Shown here one piece after another: positions 1 to 7,384 of a stretch of 64,000 bases of DNA. The position numbers and the translations under genes are program-made. The notes under the pieces are model-generated. The model was not told the DNA's origin. It ran no database searches and was given only the letters and a program-made list of their open reading frames with translations. The stretch lies in NCBI RefSeq assembly GCF_024213195.1, contig NZ_JANAVF010000005.1, positions 310,001 to 374,000 of the forward strand. The letters are read 5' to 3'. Each line of letters begins with the position of its first letter. The first letter of the stretch is position 1. The DNA is from Streptomyces sp. TBY4. Its GTDB lineage: Bacteria; Actinomycetota; Actinomycetes; Streptomycetales; Streptomycetaceae.

Positions 1-210
1 GACCGGGAGGTAGCCGTCGTAGCGCTCGGCGTTCGGGTCGTCCGGGTCGTTGACCAGCTGCAGGTGGAAGATGTGGTGGCCGCGGCTGCGCATCTCGTCG
101 AGGAAGCCGGTGAAGTGCGGGGTCGCGGCCTCGACGGCGGCGACGCGCTCCGGGTTCTTCTCGACCAGTTCGTACTGGAGGTCGTTGGTCAGGACGGCGA
201 TCTTGGACAT
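1..210 (-). CDS. Isochorismatase-fold cysteine hydrolase, N-terminal part (runs off the window)
   Basis: Only the first 70 residues are present; the gene continues beyond base 1. The start MSKIAVLTNDLQYELV has the beta-strand followed by Asp-x-Gln (D10, Q12) that forms the first catalytic element of isochorismatase-like hydrolases, and 'HHIFHLQLVNDPDDPN' fits the second strand and following loop of that fold. The catalytic Lys and Cys lie in the missing part. These enzymes hydrolyse amides or vinyl ethers of small acids; the substrate cannot be told. A Shine-Dalgarno-like CGAAGGG precedes the ATG. It is the last visible gene of a minus-strand run with the GNAT enzyme, the HDO enzyme and the small peptide. 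Confidence 0.75.
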   Translation of the reverse strand, partial: MSKIAVLTNDLQYELVEKNPERVAAVEAATPHFTGFLDEMRSRGHHIFHLQLVNDPDDPNAERYDGYLPV

Positions 211-517
211 GGCTGTGCCCTTCGGTGGAGTGGTGTGGAGCGGCGTGGTCCCGGAGCCCGTCCGGCGCACGTCGGTGTGCGCCCCGGCGGGCGGTGGCGG
301 GAGGGGGAAGCTGCGCACCGGCCGGTCGGCCGCGAGGGGCCGTGGCGCACGGGCGGATCGGCCCGGGGCGGCGTACGGCGTGCTCGGTGCGGGGGCCTGC
401 GCGGCCCGGGGGGCGGCGCGGCGGTCAGGAGGGGCGCGGAGGCGGGTGCGCGGGACGTACCTCGGGCGTGGGGCGCGTACGGCCTTCGGGTACGGGGATC
501 AGAGCGGGGTCAGATGG
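211..517. other. Gap between hydrolase and GNAT genes, nothing recognised
   Basis: 307 bases of GC-rich sequence between two co-oriented genes. I see no convincing small gene, hairpin terminator or tRNA. It is long for an operon spacer, so the hydrolase may have its own promoter. Confidence 0.4.
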
Positions 518-1099
518 TCAGCCCGCGACCGCGACGCGGTCGGACTCGACCTCGTGCAGCCAGGTGCCGGTGGCCTCGAAGTGGGCGGTGATGTCGGCGA
601 GCCGGGCGTGCATGTAGAAGCCGGTGACGGGGCGGCCGTCGGCGCGGGCGTAGTCGGGCAGCCGGCCGTACTCGCGGAAGCCCAGGCGCTGCCAGAGCAC
701 GGAGGGGCCGTCGTCGCGGACTTCGAGGGTGATGACGTCGCAGCCCATCTCGCCGACCTTGCGCAGGGCCTCGGCCCAGCCTTCGAGCAGGAACTGCCCG
801 CGGTAGTCGGGGGCCACGACGCAGCGGCGCATCTCGACGATGTGGCGCCGGGCGGGCAGCGGGGCCCGGGCGAGCGTCACCATGCCGACGATGCGGCCCT
901 CGTCGGTGCGGACGTGGAGGAGGTCGACGGCGCCCTTCTTCAGGTCGGCCTCGAAGGCCCGCATCAGGGGCAGGCCCTTCTCCAGTCCCACGGGTTCGTA
1001 GAAGCCGAGGGTCATCTCCTTGACCGCGACGGCGTCCATCAGTTCGATCATTTCGCGCATGTCCTGTTCGGACAGTTCGCGCGGCCACGAATAGTGCAT
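518..1099 (-). CDS. GNAT-family N-acetyltransferase
   Basis: 193 aa. The middle holds the GNAT core: a central beta-strand 'MRRCVVAPDYRG' followed by an amphipathic helix where acetyl-CoA binds, then 'ITLEVRDDGPSVLWQRLGF', typical of the GNAT C-terminal half (motif B). The pyrophosphate loop reads YRGQFLLEG, not the usual R/Q-x-x-G-x-G/A, so cofactor binding may be atypical. The ATG at 1099 is preceded by AAGGAAG; longer upstream frames lack such a site. The protein presumably acylates a small amine or amino acid. It lies 188 bp downstream of the HDO enzyme on the same strand, so it probably belongs to the same pathway. The substrate is unknown. Confidence 0.8.
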   Translation of the reverse strand: MHYSWPRELSEQDMREMIELMDAVAVKEMTLGFYEPVGLEKGLPLMRAFEADLKKGAVDLLHVRTDEGRIVGMVTLARAPLPARRHIVEMRRCVVAPDYRGQFLLEGWAEALRKVGEMGCDVITLEVRDDGPSVLWQRLGFREYGRLPDYARADGRPVTGFYMHARLADITAHFEATGTWLHEVESDRVAVAG

Positions 1100-1287
1100 C
1101 GTCTTCCTTGGTGAGTAGACGGGTGGAGCAGCCGGACCCCGGACATCGCGGCGCTGCCCCTGTGGGGCGGCGCGGCACATCTGGTACGCAATGCCCGGGA
1201 TCGCCGGACTGCGGGGGTGTCGGCCCTGCGGCCCTACGGCACTGCGGCCGTTCGGGGCCCCGCCGGCAGGTGTGCGCCGGTCGGTCG

Positions 1288-2091
1288 TCAGACCGAAGCG
1301 GTGGCCTTCGTCTGCAGGTTGGTCTGTACGGCGGCGGCCGGTGCGGCCTGGGTCAGCAGCGAGGCGTCCGCGCCGGCACCGAGCACGGTGGCCGCGTAGA
1401 CCTCGACGAAGTAGGAGACGAACAGCGAGTTGATCTTGATGAGGTGCTCGACGAAACGCTCCTCGTCGGCCTCGTCCTTGATGATGCGCATGATCAGGTT
1501 CCAGACCATGTCGACGTGGTCGTCGTCCTCGTCGAGGGCCAGGTGGGCGCGGGCGCCCTTGGTCTTGTCGGCGCCGACGTGCTGCTCCATGATGTCCAGC
1601 CAGTCGGGCTGGGTCTTGCCCGCGATGTACTCCAGGTAGAACCCGCTGATCATCGCGGCCAGCGGACCCTCGGTGGCCATCGTGTAGTAGAAGTAGCCGT
1701 TGAGCAGCTCGGTGGCGAAGGTCGGACGGATCGCGTAGATCTCCTCGTCCGTCATGCCGACCTTGTGCAGGTCGCCGGCGAACATGCGGTCGTGGCGGCC
1801 CTCTTCCGCGCCGTACAGGCCCCACTCCTTGCAGAGCTGCGGGTCCCGGGTGGCCCAGTAGTTGGCGATGAGCGGGTCGACGGCACGCTTGAGGCCGATC
1901 CGGATCATCGTCTCGACGTTGTGCCGCTTGTACAGCTCGAGGTCGAACTTGTCCTTGTCGAGCATCCCGTCGGCGCCCGCGCTGCGCTCGTAGAAGTCCC
2001 GCTCGAACTTCAGCAGGAGCTCGTCGACGCGCTTGCGGAACTCGGGGCGTTGCAGGTTGGAGTACGTGTTGTACGACTTACTACGAGGCAT
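1288..2091 (-). CDS. Heme-oxygenase-like (HDO/CADD-type) putative diiron enzyme
   Basis: 267 aa, largely helical. It resembles iron-containing redox enzymes of the CADD/TenA-like fold, which include diiron N-oxygenases, desaturases and lyases of natural-product pathways. Candidate metal ligands are E96/E97 with H100 (GAEEGRH), E141 (TEGPL) and H183-x3-D187...H192 (HLALDEDDDH). They sit in the order expected for HDO enzymes, with somewhat different spacing. The last 30 residues are Ala-rich and probably disordered. The ATG lies one base after the stop of the upstream 47-aa peptide, so translation is probably coupled. The peptide upstream and the GNAT and hydrolase genes downstream suggest tailoring of an amino-acid-like or peptide substrate. 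Fold assignment is inferred from sequence pattern; the reaction is unknown. Confidence 0.7.
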   Translation of the reverse strand: MPRSKSYNTYSNLQRPEFRKRVDELLLKFERDFYERSAGADGMLDKDKFDLELYKRHNVETMIRIGLKRAVDPLIANYWATRDPQLCKEWGLYGAEEGRHDRMFAGDLHKVGMTDEEIYAIRPTFATELLNGYFYYTMATEGPLAAMISGFYLEYIAGKTQPDWLDIMEQHVGADKTKGARAHLALDEDDDHVDMVWNLIMRIIKDEADEERFVEHLIKINSLFVSYFVEVYAATVLGAGADASLLTQAAPAAAVQTNLQTKATASV

Positions 2092-2092
2092 C

Positions 2093-2236
2093 TCATCCCC
2101 AGCCGAGATCGTTGACTACCTGACCCGGACCAGTGGCGGCGGCGTCGTTCGCCGCACCACTCGTCGACGGGGCGAGGAAGACGGTCACCGCGAAAGTTGC
2201 CGCAATGGCGATGAGGAAACTCGCTATACGTGGCAT
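2093..2236 (-). CDS. 47-aa peptide with signal-like N-terminus, coupled to the HDO enzyme
   Basis: The protein starts MPRIASFLIAIAATFAVTVF: a basic residue, then a hydrophobic stretch of about 18 residues ending near P23-S-T-S-G-A-A. A short tail follows, ending in VVNDLGWG. It therefore looks either like a secreted micro-protein of about 19 residues or a single-pass membrane peptide. Support for it being real: a GAGGGG site about 10 bases before the ATG, and its TGA lies one base before the ATG of the HDO gene. It could be a precursor peptide for a modified product, a small secreted factor, or a leader that only couples translation. I do not recognise a family. Confidence 0.65.
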   Translation of the reverse strand: MPRIASFLIAIAATFAVTVFLAPSTSGAANDAAATGPGQVVNDLGWG

Positions 2237-2366
2237 GCTTGCCTGCCCCTCAAGATGTCTTGCGGTCCGGATCAGCTTCGGCATCATCCTGTCCGTTCGA
2301 CGACATCCGGAGCCATCCCTTTCTGGGATCATGTTGCCGCTGGCGAAAACATGACAGGGGGATGAA
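2237..2366. promoter_or_regulatory. Divergent promoter region, peptide-HDO operon / TTA-containing regulator
   Basis: 130 bases between two divergent genes; promoters for both must lie here or nearby. It is AT-richer than its surroundings. I found no clear long palindrome, so the operator of the neighbouring regulator is not identified. Confidence 0.5.
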
Positions 2367-3368
2367 TTGAACTCAATCAGACAAGTCCATCCTTTTACAG
2401 TGCCCCGGCTCACCCACGCAGGGGACCGTCTCTACCGGTTCGTCACCCGAACACCCGGTACAACGCGCGAAACAGCCGCCCTGGCTCTGGACATGAGCAC
2501 CGATGAGGTGCGGGAGGCCGCGGACGCGCTCGACGGTCTGGGGCTGCTCGGCGAATGCCCGGTGACGGGCATCTACACCCCGTACCCCGTGGAGCACGCG
2601 CGCATCAAGGTCCTCCACCCGGCCCAGCACAGCCTCAACGAGACGCAGACCGTCATCGATCAACTACGCGGAGAATTAGATGAGTTGACCTTGCAGACCG
2701 CACACCTGCAGGACGACACCTCGCTGGAGGTGGTGCCGGGCCTGGGCGACGTGCGCAAACTCATCGCCGGACTCGCGGACAGCAGCCGCACCGAGGTCCT
2801 CACCTCCCAGCCCGGCGGCGCCCGGGACGAGGAGGTGCTCTCCGAGAGCCTGGAGCGGACCGAGCGACTGCTGGGGCGCGGGGTGCGCATGCGGACCCTC
2901 TACCAGCACACGGCCCGGTTCAGCCCGGCGACGGCGTCCTTCGTGGGGCGGGTGACACCGCTCGGCGCGGAAGTGTGCACGCTCGCCGGCGGCTTTCCGC
3001 GCTGCATCATCTTCGACAAGCAAGTGGCGATCATCCCGCTCTCGGACGGATCGCACGGGGCGGCGATATCGAGAAACAGCCACCTTGTCTCATTCCTTTC
3101 GGAGGCCTTCGAGCGGGCCTGGAGCGCCGCCGAGAAATTCACCTCGGAAAACGACCGTCCGGCACGTGCCGCGATTACCTCCGACATTCAGCAGACCATC
3201 GTTTCGCTACTCATTCAGGGCGAATCGGACAACAGAATAGCCCATGTGGTCGGTATTTCTTTGCGCAATTGTCAACGCCACATTGCAAACATCATGAAGA
3301 GCATCGGCGCCCGCAACCGGCTCCACGCCGGATACCTGCTGGCGAAGGAGCCCTTCAACGGCGTCTGA
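2367..3368 (+). CDS. LuxR-type regulator with N-terminal TrmB-like winged helix
   Basis: 333 aa. Residues about 14-60 form a winged-helix unit (TRETAALALDMSTDEVREAA), followed by a central effector-like domain. The C-terminus has a LuxR/GerE helix-turn-helix ('IQGESDNRIAHVVGISLRNC' and 'HIANIMKSIGARNRL'), with the usual threonine/valine recognition-helix positions changed. The start is TTG at 2367, supported by AGGGGG five bases upstream; no ATG fits the frame. Codon 104 (2676-2678) is TTA, so translation should need the bldA tRNA and be tied to development. Base composition is more AT-rich than in the neighbours. It is divergent from the peptide-HDO operon and is the likely pathway-specific regulator. 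Confidence 0.8.
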   Translation: MNSIRQVHPFTVPRLTHAGDRLYRFVTRTPGTTRETAALALDMSTDEVREAADALDGLGLLGECPVTGIYTPYPVEHARIKVLHPAQHSLNETQTVIDQLRGELDELTLQTAHLQDDTSLEVVPGLGDVRKLIAGLADSSRTEVLTSQPGGARDEEVLSESLERTERLLGRGVRMRTLYQHTARFSPATASFVGRVTPLGAEVCTLAGGFPRCIIFDKQVAIIPLSDGSHGAAISRNSHLVSFLSEAFERAWSAAEKFTSENDRPARAAITSDIQQTIVSLLIQGESDNRIAHVVGISLRNCQRHIANIMKSIGARNRLHAGYLLAKEPFNGV

Positions 3369-3431
3369 CCTGCCGGCAGTCCGCGCCGCGAGCAAGCGGC
3401 CCGGGCTGCCGGGGTCCGCGGCGGACGGCTC

Positions 3432-4430
3432 CTAGCGGCCCCCCGCCGCCGGAAGCGGAACCGCCGCGGGCTCGGGCGCGGGGCCGGGACCGACGGCCGC
3501 CTCAGGGCCGGGACCGGCTGCCGCCTCGGGGCCGGGACCGGCCGCCGTGCCTGCCTCCGCCACCGCCGGCCGGGGCTTCGAGGGGACCAGCAAGGTCACC
3601 GCCACCCCGCCCACCAGCAGGACGGCCGCCACCCAGCGCAGCCCGCTCACCTCCTCGCCCAGCACCAGCGCCGCCGAGCTCATCCCGAAGACCGGTACCA
3701 GCAGCGAGAAGGGGGCCACCGAGGAAGCGGGGTAGGTGCGCAGCAGGAACCCCCACGCCCCGAAGCCGAACACCGTGGTGATCCAGGCGAGGTAGACGAT
3801 GACCCCGACCCCGCTCCAGTCGAGCCCGCGCAGCGCCGCGAGGTCCCGCTCGGGGCCCTCGATCAGCAGCGACAGGCCCAGCAGCGGCAGCACCGGCACC
3901 ACGCTCACCCACACCATGAAGTTCAGCGCGTCGGGCGGGGACGCCTTGCGGGTCAGCACGTTGGAGACGCCCCAGCACGCCGCCGCCGCGATCACCATCG
4001 TGAAGCCCAGCACCGGCCCGGAGGCGCCCTCGTCCACGGCGGCCACGGCGATGCCCGCGAAGGCCACGGTCATGCCCGCGATCCGCAGCAGGCCCGGCCG
4101 CTCCCTGAGCACCACGGCCGCGAACACGGCGGTGAACACCGCCTGCGCCTGGAGGACCAGCGAGGAGAGCCCGGCCGGCATCCCGTTGGCCATCCCGGTG
4201 AACAGCAGCCCGAACTTCGCGATGCCGAGGACCACGCCGACGGCGATGATCCACTTCCACGCCACCTTGGGCTTCCCGACGAAGAACACCGCAGGCAGGG
4301 CCGCGACCAGGAAGCGCAGGGCGGACAGCAGCAGCGGAGGGAAGGATCCGAGCCCGAACTCGATGACGACGAAGTTGAAACCCCAGACCGCGGCTACGAG
4401 AACCGCCAGGGCGGTGTGAATGGGTCGCAT
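3432..4430 (-). CDS. EamA-family (drug/metabolite) transporter
   Basis: 332 aa with about ten hydrophobic helices in two repeats, beginning 'AVWGFNFVVIEFGLGSFPP', the classic EamA/RhaT opening. It is an inner-membrane exporter of small metabolites such as amino acids; the substrate is not evident. The last 40 residues form a soluble tail with three imperfect GPGPEAA-type repeats, encoded by a tandem duplication at about 3480-3545. It is divergent from a LysR regulator across 108 bp, an arrangement that usually means the regulator controls the exporter. Confidence 0.9.
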   Translation of the reverse strand: MRPIHTALAVLVAAVWGFNFVVIEFGLGSFPPLLLSALRFLVAALPAVFFVGKPKVAWKWIIAVGVVLGIAKFGLLFTGMANGMPAGLSSLVLQAQAVFTAVFAAVVLRERPGLLRIAGMTVAFAGIAVAAVDEGASGPVLGFTMVIAAAACWGVSNVLTRKASPPDALNFMVWVSVVPVLPLLGLSLLIEGPERDLAALRGLDWSGVGVIVYLAWITTVFGFGAWGFLLRTYPASSVAPFSLLVPVFGMSSAALVLGEEVSGLRWVAAVLLVGGVAVTLLVPSKPRPAVAEAGTAAGPGPEAAAGPGPEAAVGPGPAPEPAAVPLPAAGGR

Positions 4431-4538
4431 GCTCCGAGCATCGACTCCTCAACCATTTAGCACCAGCGCGGATTTCTTCAGGGTCGGATGTAGCGTTGCT
4501 TCATCCGAACCCGCGGCCCCCGCCCTAAGCTGCCTGGC

Positions 4539-5495
4539 ATGCTCGACCTCTCCCGGCTCCGCGCCCTGCACGCCGTCTCCGTCCACGGCTCGGTGGGCGC
4601 CGCCGCGGCCGCCCTCGGGTACACCCCGTCCGCCGTCTCCCAGCAGATCGCCAAGCTGGAGCGGGAGACCCGCACCACCCTGCTGGAGCGCCACGGCCGC
4701 GGGGTCGCCCTCACCGAGGAGGCCAAGCTGCTGGCCGCGACGGCCCAGCAGCTGATGGACATCTCGGAGCAGGCCGAGACCGCCCTCGAGGAGTCCCGCG
4801 GACAGCCCGTGGGCCGCCTGCGGGTCGCCGCCTTCGCCTCGGCCGCCCGCGGCCTGCTCCCCGGGGTCCTCGCGGACCTGGCGCACCGTCACCCGTCCCT
4901 GGAGGTACGGCTCACGGAGATCAACCCGCACCTGTCGATGGACCTGGTCTCGCGCGGGGTCACCGACCTCGCCGTGACCCACGACTGGGACATCGCCCCG
5001 CTGCCCGCCCCCGAGGGCGTGGAGCAGGCGGTGATCGGGGACGACCGCTGCGACCTCGTGGTGCCGGCCGGGCACCCCTTCACCTCCCGCGAGGTCATCC
5101 ACCGCTCCGACCTGGGCGCGCAGCGCTGGGTCTGCCAGCCGCCCGGCCGGGTCTGCCACGACTGGCTGGTACGGACCCTGCGCACGGCCGGGTTCGAGCC
5201 CGACATCACGCACGTCGCCGAGGAGAACCACACCATCGTCGCGCTGGTCGCCGCCGGGCTCGGGGTGGCCGTCGTACCGCGGCTGGGCACCGGGACGCTG
5301 CCGCCCGGCGCGGTGGCCGTACCGCTGGAGCCGGGCCCCGTACGCCGGTTGTACGCCCTGTGGCGGACCGGGGCGGCCCGCCGGCCGGCGATCACCGAGG
5401 CCGTACGGACCCTGCGCGAGCACTGGCCCCGGGTCGCCCCCCGTCCGGGGGACTCCGCGAGTGTCCCCCGCACCGCAGGCCCCGCCCCGCAGTAG
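4539..5495 (+). CDS. LysR-family transcriptional regulator
   Basis: 318 aa. Residues 1-60 form the LysR winged helix (LHAVSVHGSVGAAAAALGYT, then SAVSQQIAKLE). The rest is a type 2 periplasmic-binding-protein-like effector domain beginning 'GRLRVAAFASAARGLLPGV'. It probably controls the divergent EamA exporter. The ATG follows a short leader; no unusual features in the body. The final residues are low-complexity and end 10 bp before the next gene. Confidence 0.9.
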   Translation: MLDLSRLRALHAVSVHGSVGAAAAALGYTPSAVSQQIAKLERETRTTLLERHGRGVALTEEAKLLAATAQQLMDISEQAETALEESRGQPVGRLRVAAFASAARGLLPGVLADLAHRHPSLEVRLTEINPHLSMDLVSRGVTDLAVTHDWDIAPLPAPEGVEQAVIGDDRCDLVVPAGHPFTSREVIHRSDLGAQRWVCQPPGRVCHDWLVRTLRTAGFEPDITHVAEENHTIVALVAAGLGVAVVPRLGTGTLPPGAVAVPLEPGPVRRLYALWRTGAARRPAITEAVRTLREHWPRVAPRPGDSASVPRTAGPAPQ

Positions 5496-5505
5496 CGTCC
5501 GGCGC

Positions 5506-7368
5506 GTGCCGATCCACGCCTCCCGCCGGACCCTGCTCACCGTGGCCGCCGTGGCCGCCGTCACCGCCGCGGGGGTCGCCTCCGCGGCGGTGGGCCCCGA
5601 CGGGGAACCCGGCGGCCCGGTCCCGGACGACTCCCTGCCGGGCGACCGCGCGCCGGGCCGCTCCCGCGGACCGGCGGCGGCGCCGCGCGAGACGATGGCG
5701 CGGATGAGCCTGGCCGAACTGGTCGGGCAGCTCTTCGTGTCGCGGGTCTACGGGCACGCCGCGACCGGGCCCGACCCCGAGGACGCCGCGCAGAACCAGC
5801 AGCTGTTCGGGGTGCGCACCCCCGCCGAGCTGGTGGCCCGCTACCACCTCGGCGGGATCGTCTACTTCGGCTGGGCGCACAACACCCGCTCCCCGCGCCA
5901 GATCGCCGAACTGTCGGCCGGGCTCCAGCGGGCGGCCGCGGACTCCGGCGCGGGCGTCCCCCTGCTGCTCTCCATCGACCAGGAGCACGGGGCCGTGGCC
6001 CGTGTGGGCCGGCCCGCGACCCTGCTCCCGGGGGCCATGGCGCTGGGAGCCCTGGCCCTGGGGACCGGCGGTTCCACCGCCGAGGCCCGCCGGGCCGCGC
6101 GCATCGCGGGCACGGAGCTGGCGGCCATGGGCATCCGGCACAACTACGCCCCGGTGGCCGACGTGAACGTCGACCCCGCCAACCCGGTCATCGGCGTACG
6201 GTCCTTCGGCTCCGACCCGCACGCCGTGGCGGCCCTGGTCGCCGCCCAGGTCCGCGGCTACCAGGGCGCCGGGGTGGCCGCCACGGTGAAGCACTTCCCG
6301 GGGCACGGGGACACCGCGACCGACAGCCACGTCGGGCTGCCGCTGATGACCCACACCCGCGCGCGGTGGGAGGAGCTGGACGAGCCGCCGTTCCGGGCGG
6401 CCGTGGAGGCGGGCGTGGACGTGGTGATGACGGCGCACATCGTCTTCCCCGCGCTCGACCCCTCGGGGGATCCGGCGACCCTCTCGCGGCCCATCGTCAC
6501 CGGGATCCTGCGCGAACGCCTGGGCTTCCGGGGGGTGGTGGTCACCGACGCCCTCGACATGGCCGGGGTCCGCCAGAAGTACGGGGACGACCGGGTCCCG
6601 GTGCTGGCCCTGAAGGCGGGCTGCGACCAGCTGCTGAACCCGCCGGACCTGGGGCTGGCCGTCCGCAGCGTGCTGGCGGCCGTGGAGTCGGGCGAGCTGA
6701 CCCGGGCCCGGATCGAGGAGTCGGTGCTGCGGATCCTGGAACTGAAGGCCCGACGCGGCCTGTTCGATCCGGCGGTGCGGGTGGTGGAAGCGGCCCGGGC
6801 CGCCGACGCCGTGGACGCCGCCGTCGGCATCCCCGCGCACCTGGCGGCCGCCGGGGAGATCGCGGACCGCACGACGACCCTGCTGGCCAATCCGGTGAAC
6901 CTGCTGCCGCTGGATCCGGCGGACCGGCCGCTGCTCCTGGTCACCGGGACCGACCCGGTCTCCCCCACGGGTACGACGGGGCCCCCTACCGCGGTACTTG
7001 CCCGGGAGCTGTCCGCGCTGGGCTGCCGGGCCACGGCCCTGCCCCCGGCCCGCGCGGTGGCGGCCGCCCCCGGCAACGCCGCCGTGCTCGTGTGCACGTA
7101 CAACGTCCCCGAGGGCGCGAGCCCGCAGCGCGAGCTGGTCACCGAACTGCTGGCCACCGGGGTGCCGGTGGTCCTGGTGGCGGTCCGCAACCCCTACGAC
7201 CCGGCCCGGCTGCCGGCCTGCGCGGCCGAACTGGCCACGTACACCTGGACGGACGTGGAGCTGCGGGCTGCGGCCCGGGTGCTCACCGGGACCGTACGCC
7301 CCACAGGACGCCTGCCGGTCCCGGTGCCGGGCCGCTACCCGCTGGGCCACGGGCTGGCGTACGGGTAG
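5506..7368 (+). CDS. Glycoside hydrolase family 3 exo-beta-N-acetylglucosaminidase-like, secreted
   Basis: 620 aa from the GTG at 5506; a GTG at 5461 would overlap lysR and add 15 residues. The N-terminus HASRRTLLTVAAVAAVTAAG is a twin-arginine-like export signal. The GH3 domain shows the NagZ-type signature KHFPGHGDT (K262-H263) with DSHVGLP, and the nucleophile Asp348 in VTDALDMAGV. A C-terminal GH3 alpha/beta sandwich follows. It should release GlcNAc from the non-reducing ends of chitin or peptidoglycan fragments outside the cell. From memory it corresponds to S. coelicolor SCO2758. It lies 10 bp after lysR but is probably not functionally linked to it. Confidence 0.9.
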   Translation: MPIHASRRTLLTVAAVAAVTAAGVASAAVGPDGEPGGPVPDDSLPGDRAPGRSRGPAAAPRETMARMSLAELVGQLFVSRVYGHAATGPDPEDAAQNQQLFGVRTPAELVARYHLGGIVYFGWAHNTRSPRQIAELSAGLQRAAADSGAGVPLLLSIDQEHGAVARVGRPATLLPGAMALGALALGTGGSTAEARRAARIAGTELAAMGIRHNYAPVADVNVDPANPVIGVRSFGSDPHAVAALVAAQVRGYQGAGVAATVKHFPGHGDTATDSHVGLPLMTHTRARWEELDEPPFRAAVEAGVDVVMTAHIVFPALDPSGDPATLSRPIVTGILRERLGFRGVVVTDALDMAGVRQKYGDDRVPVLALKAGCDQLLNPPDLGLAVRSVLAAVESGELTRARIEESVLRILELKARRGLFDPAVRVVEAARAADAVDAAVGIPAHLAAAGEIADRTTTLLANPVNLLPLDPADRPLLLVTGTDPVSPTGTTGPPTAVLARELSALGCRATALPPARAVAAAPGNAAVLVCTYNVPEGASPQRELVTELLATGVPVVLVAVRNPYDPARLPACAAELATYTWTDVELRAAARVLTGTVRPTGRLPVPVPGRYPLGHGLAYG

Positions 7369-7384
7369 CCCCGTACGCCTGCTG

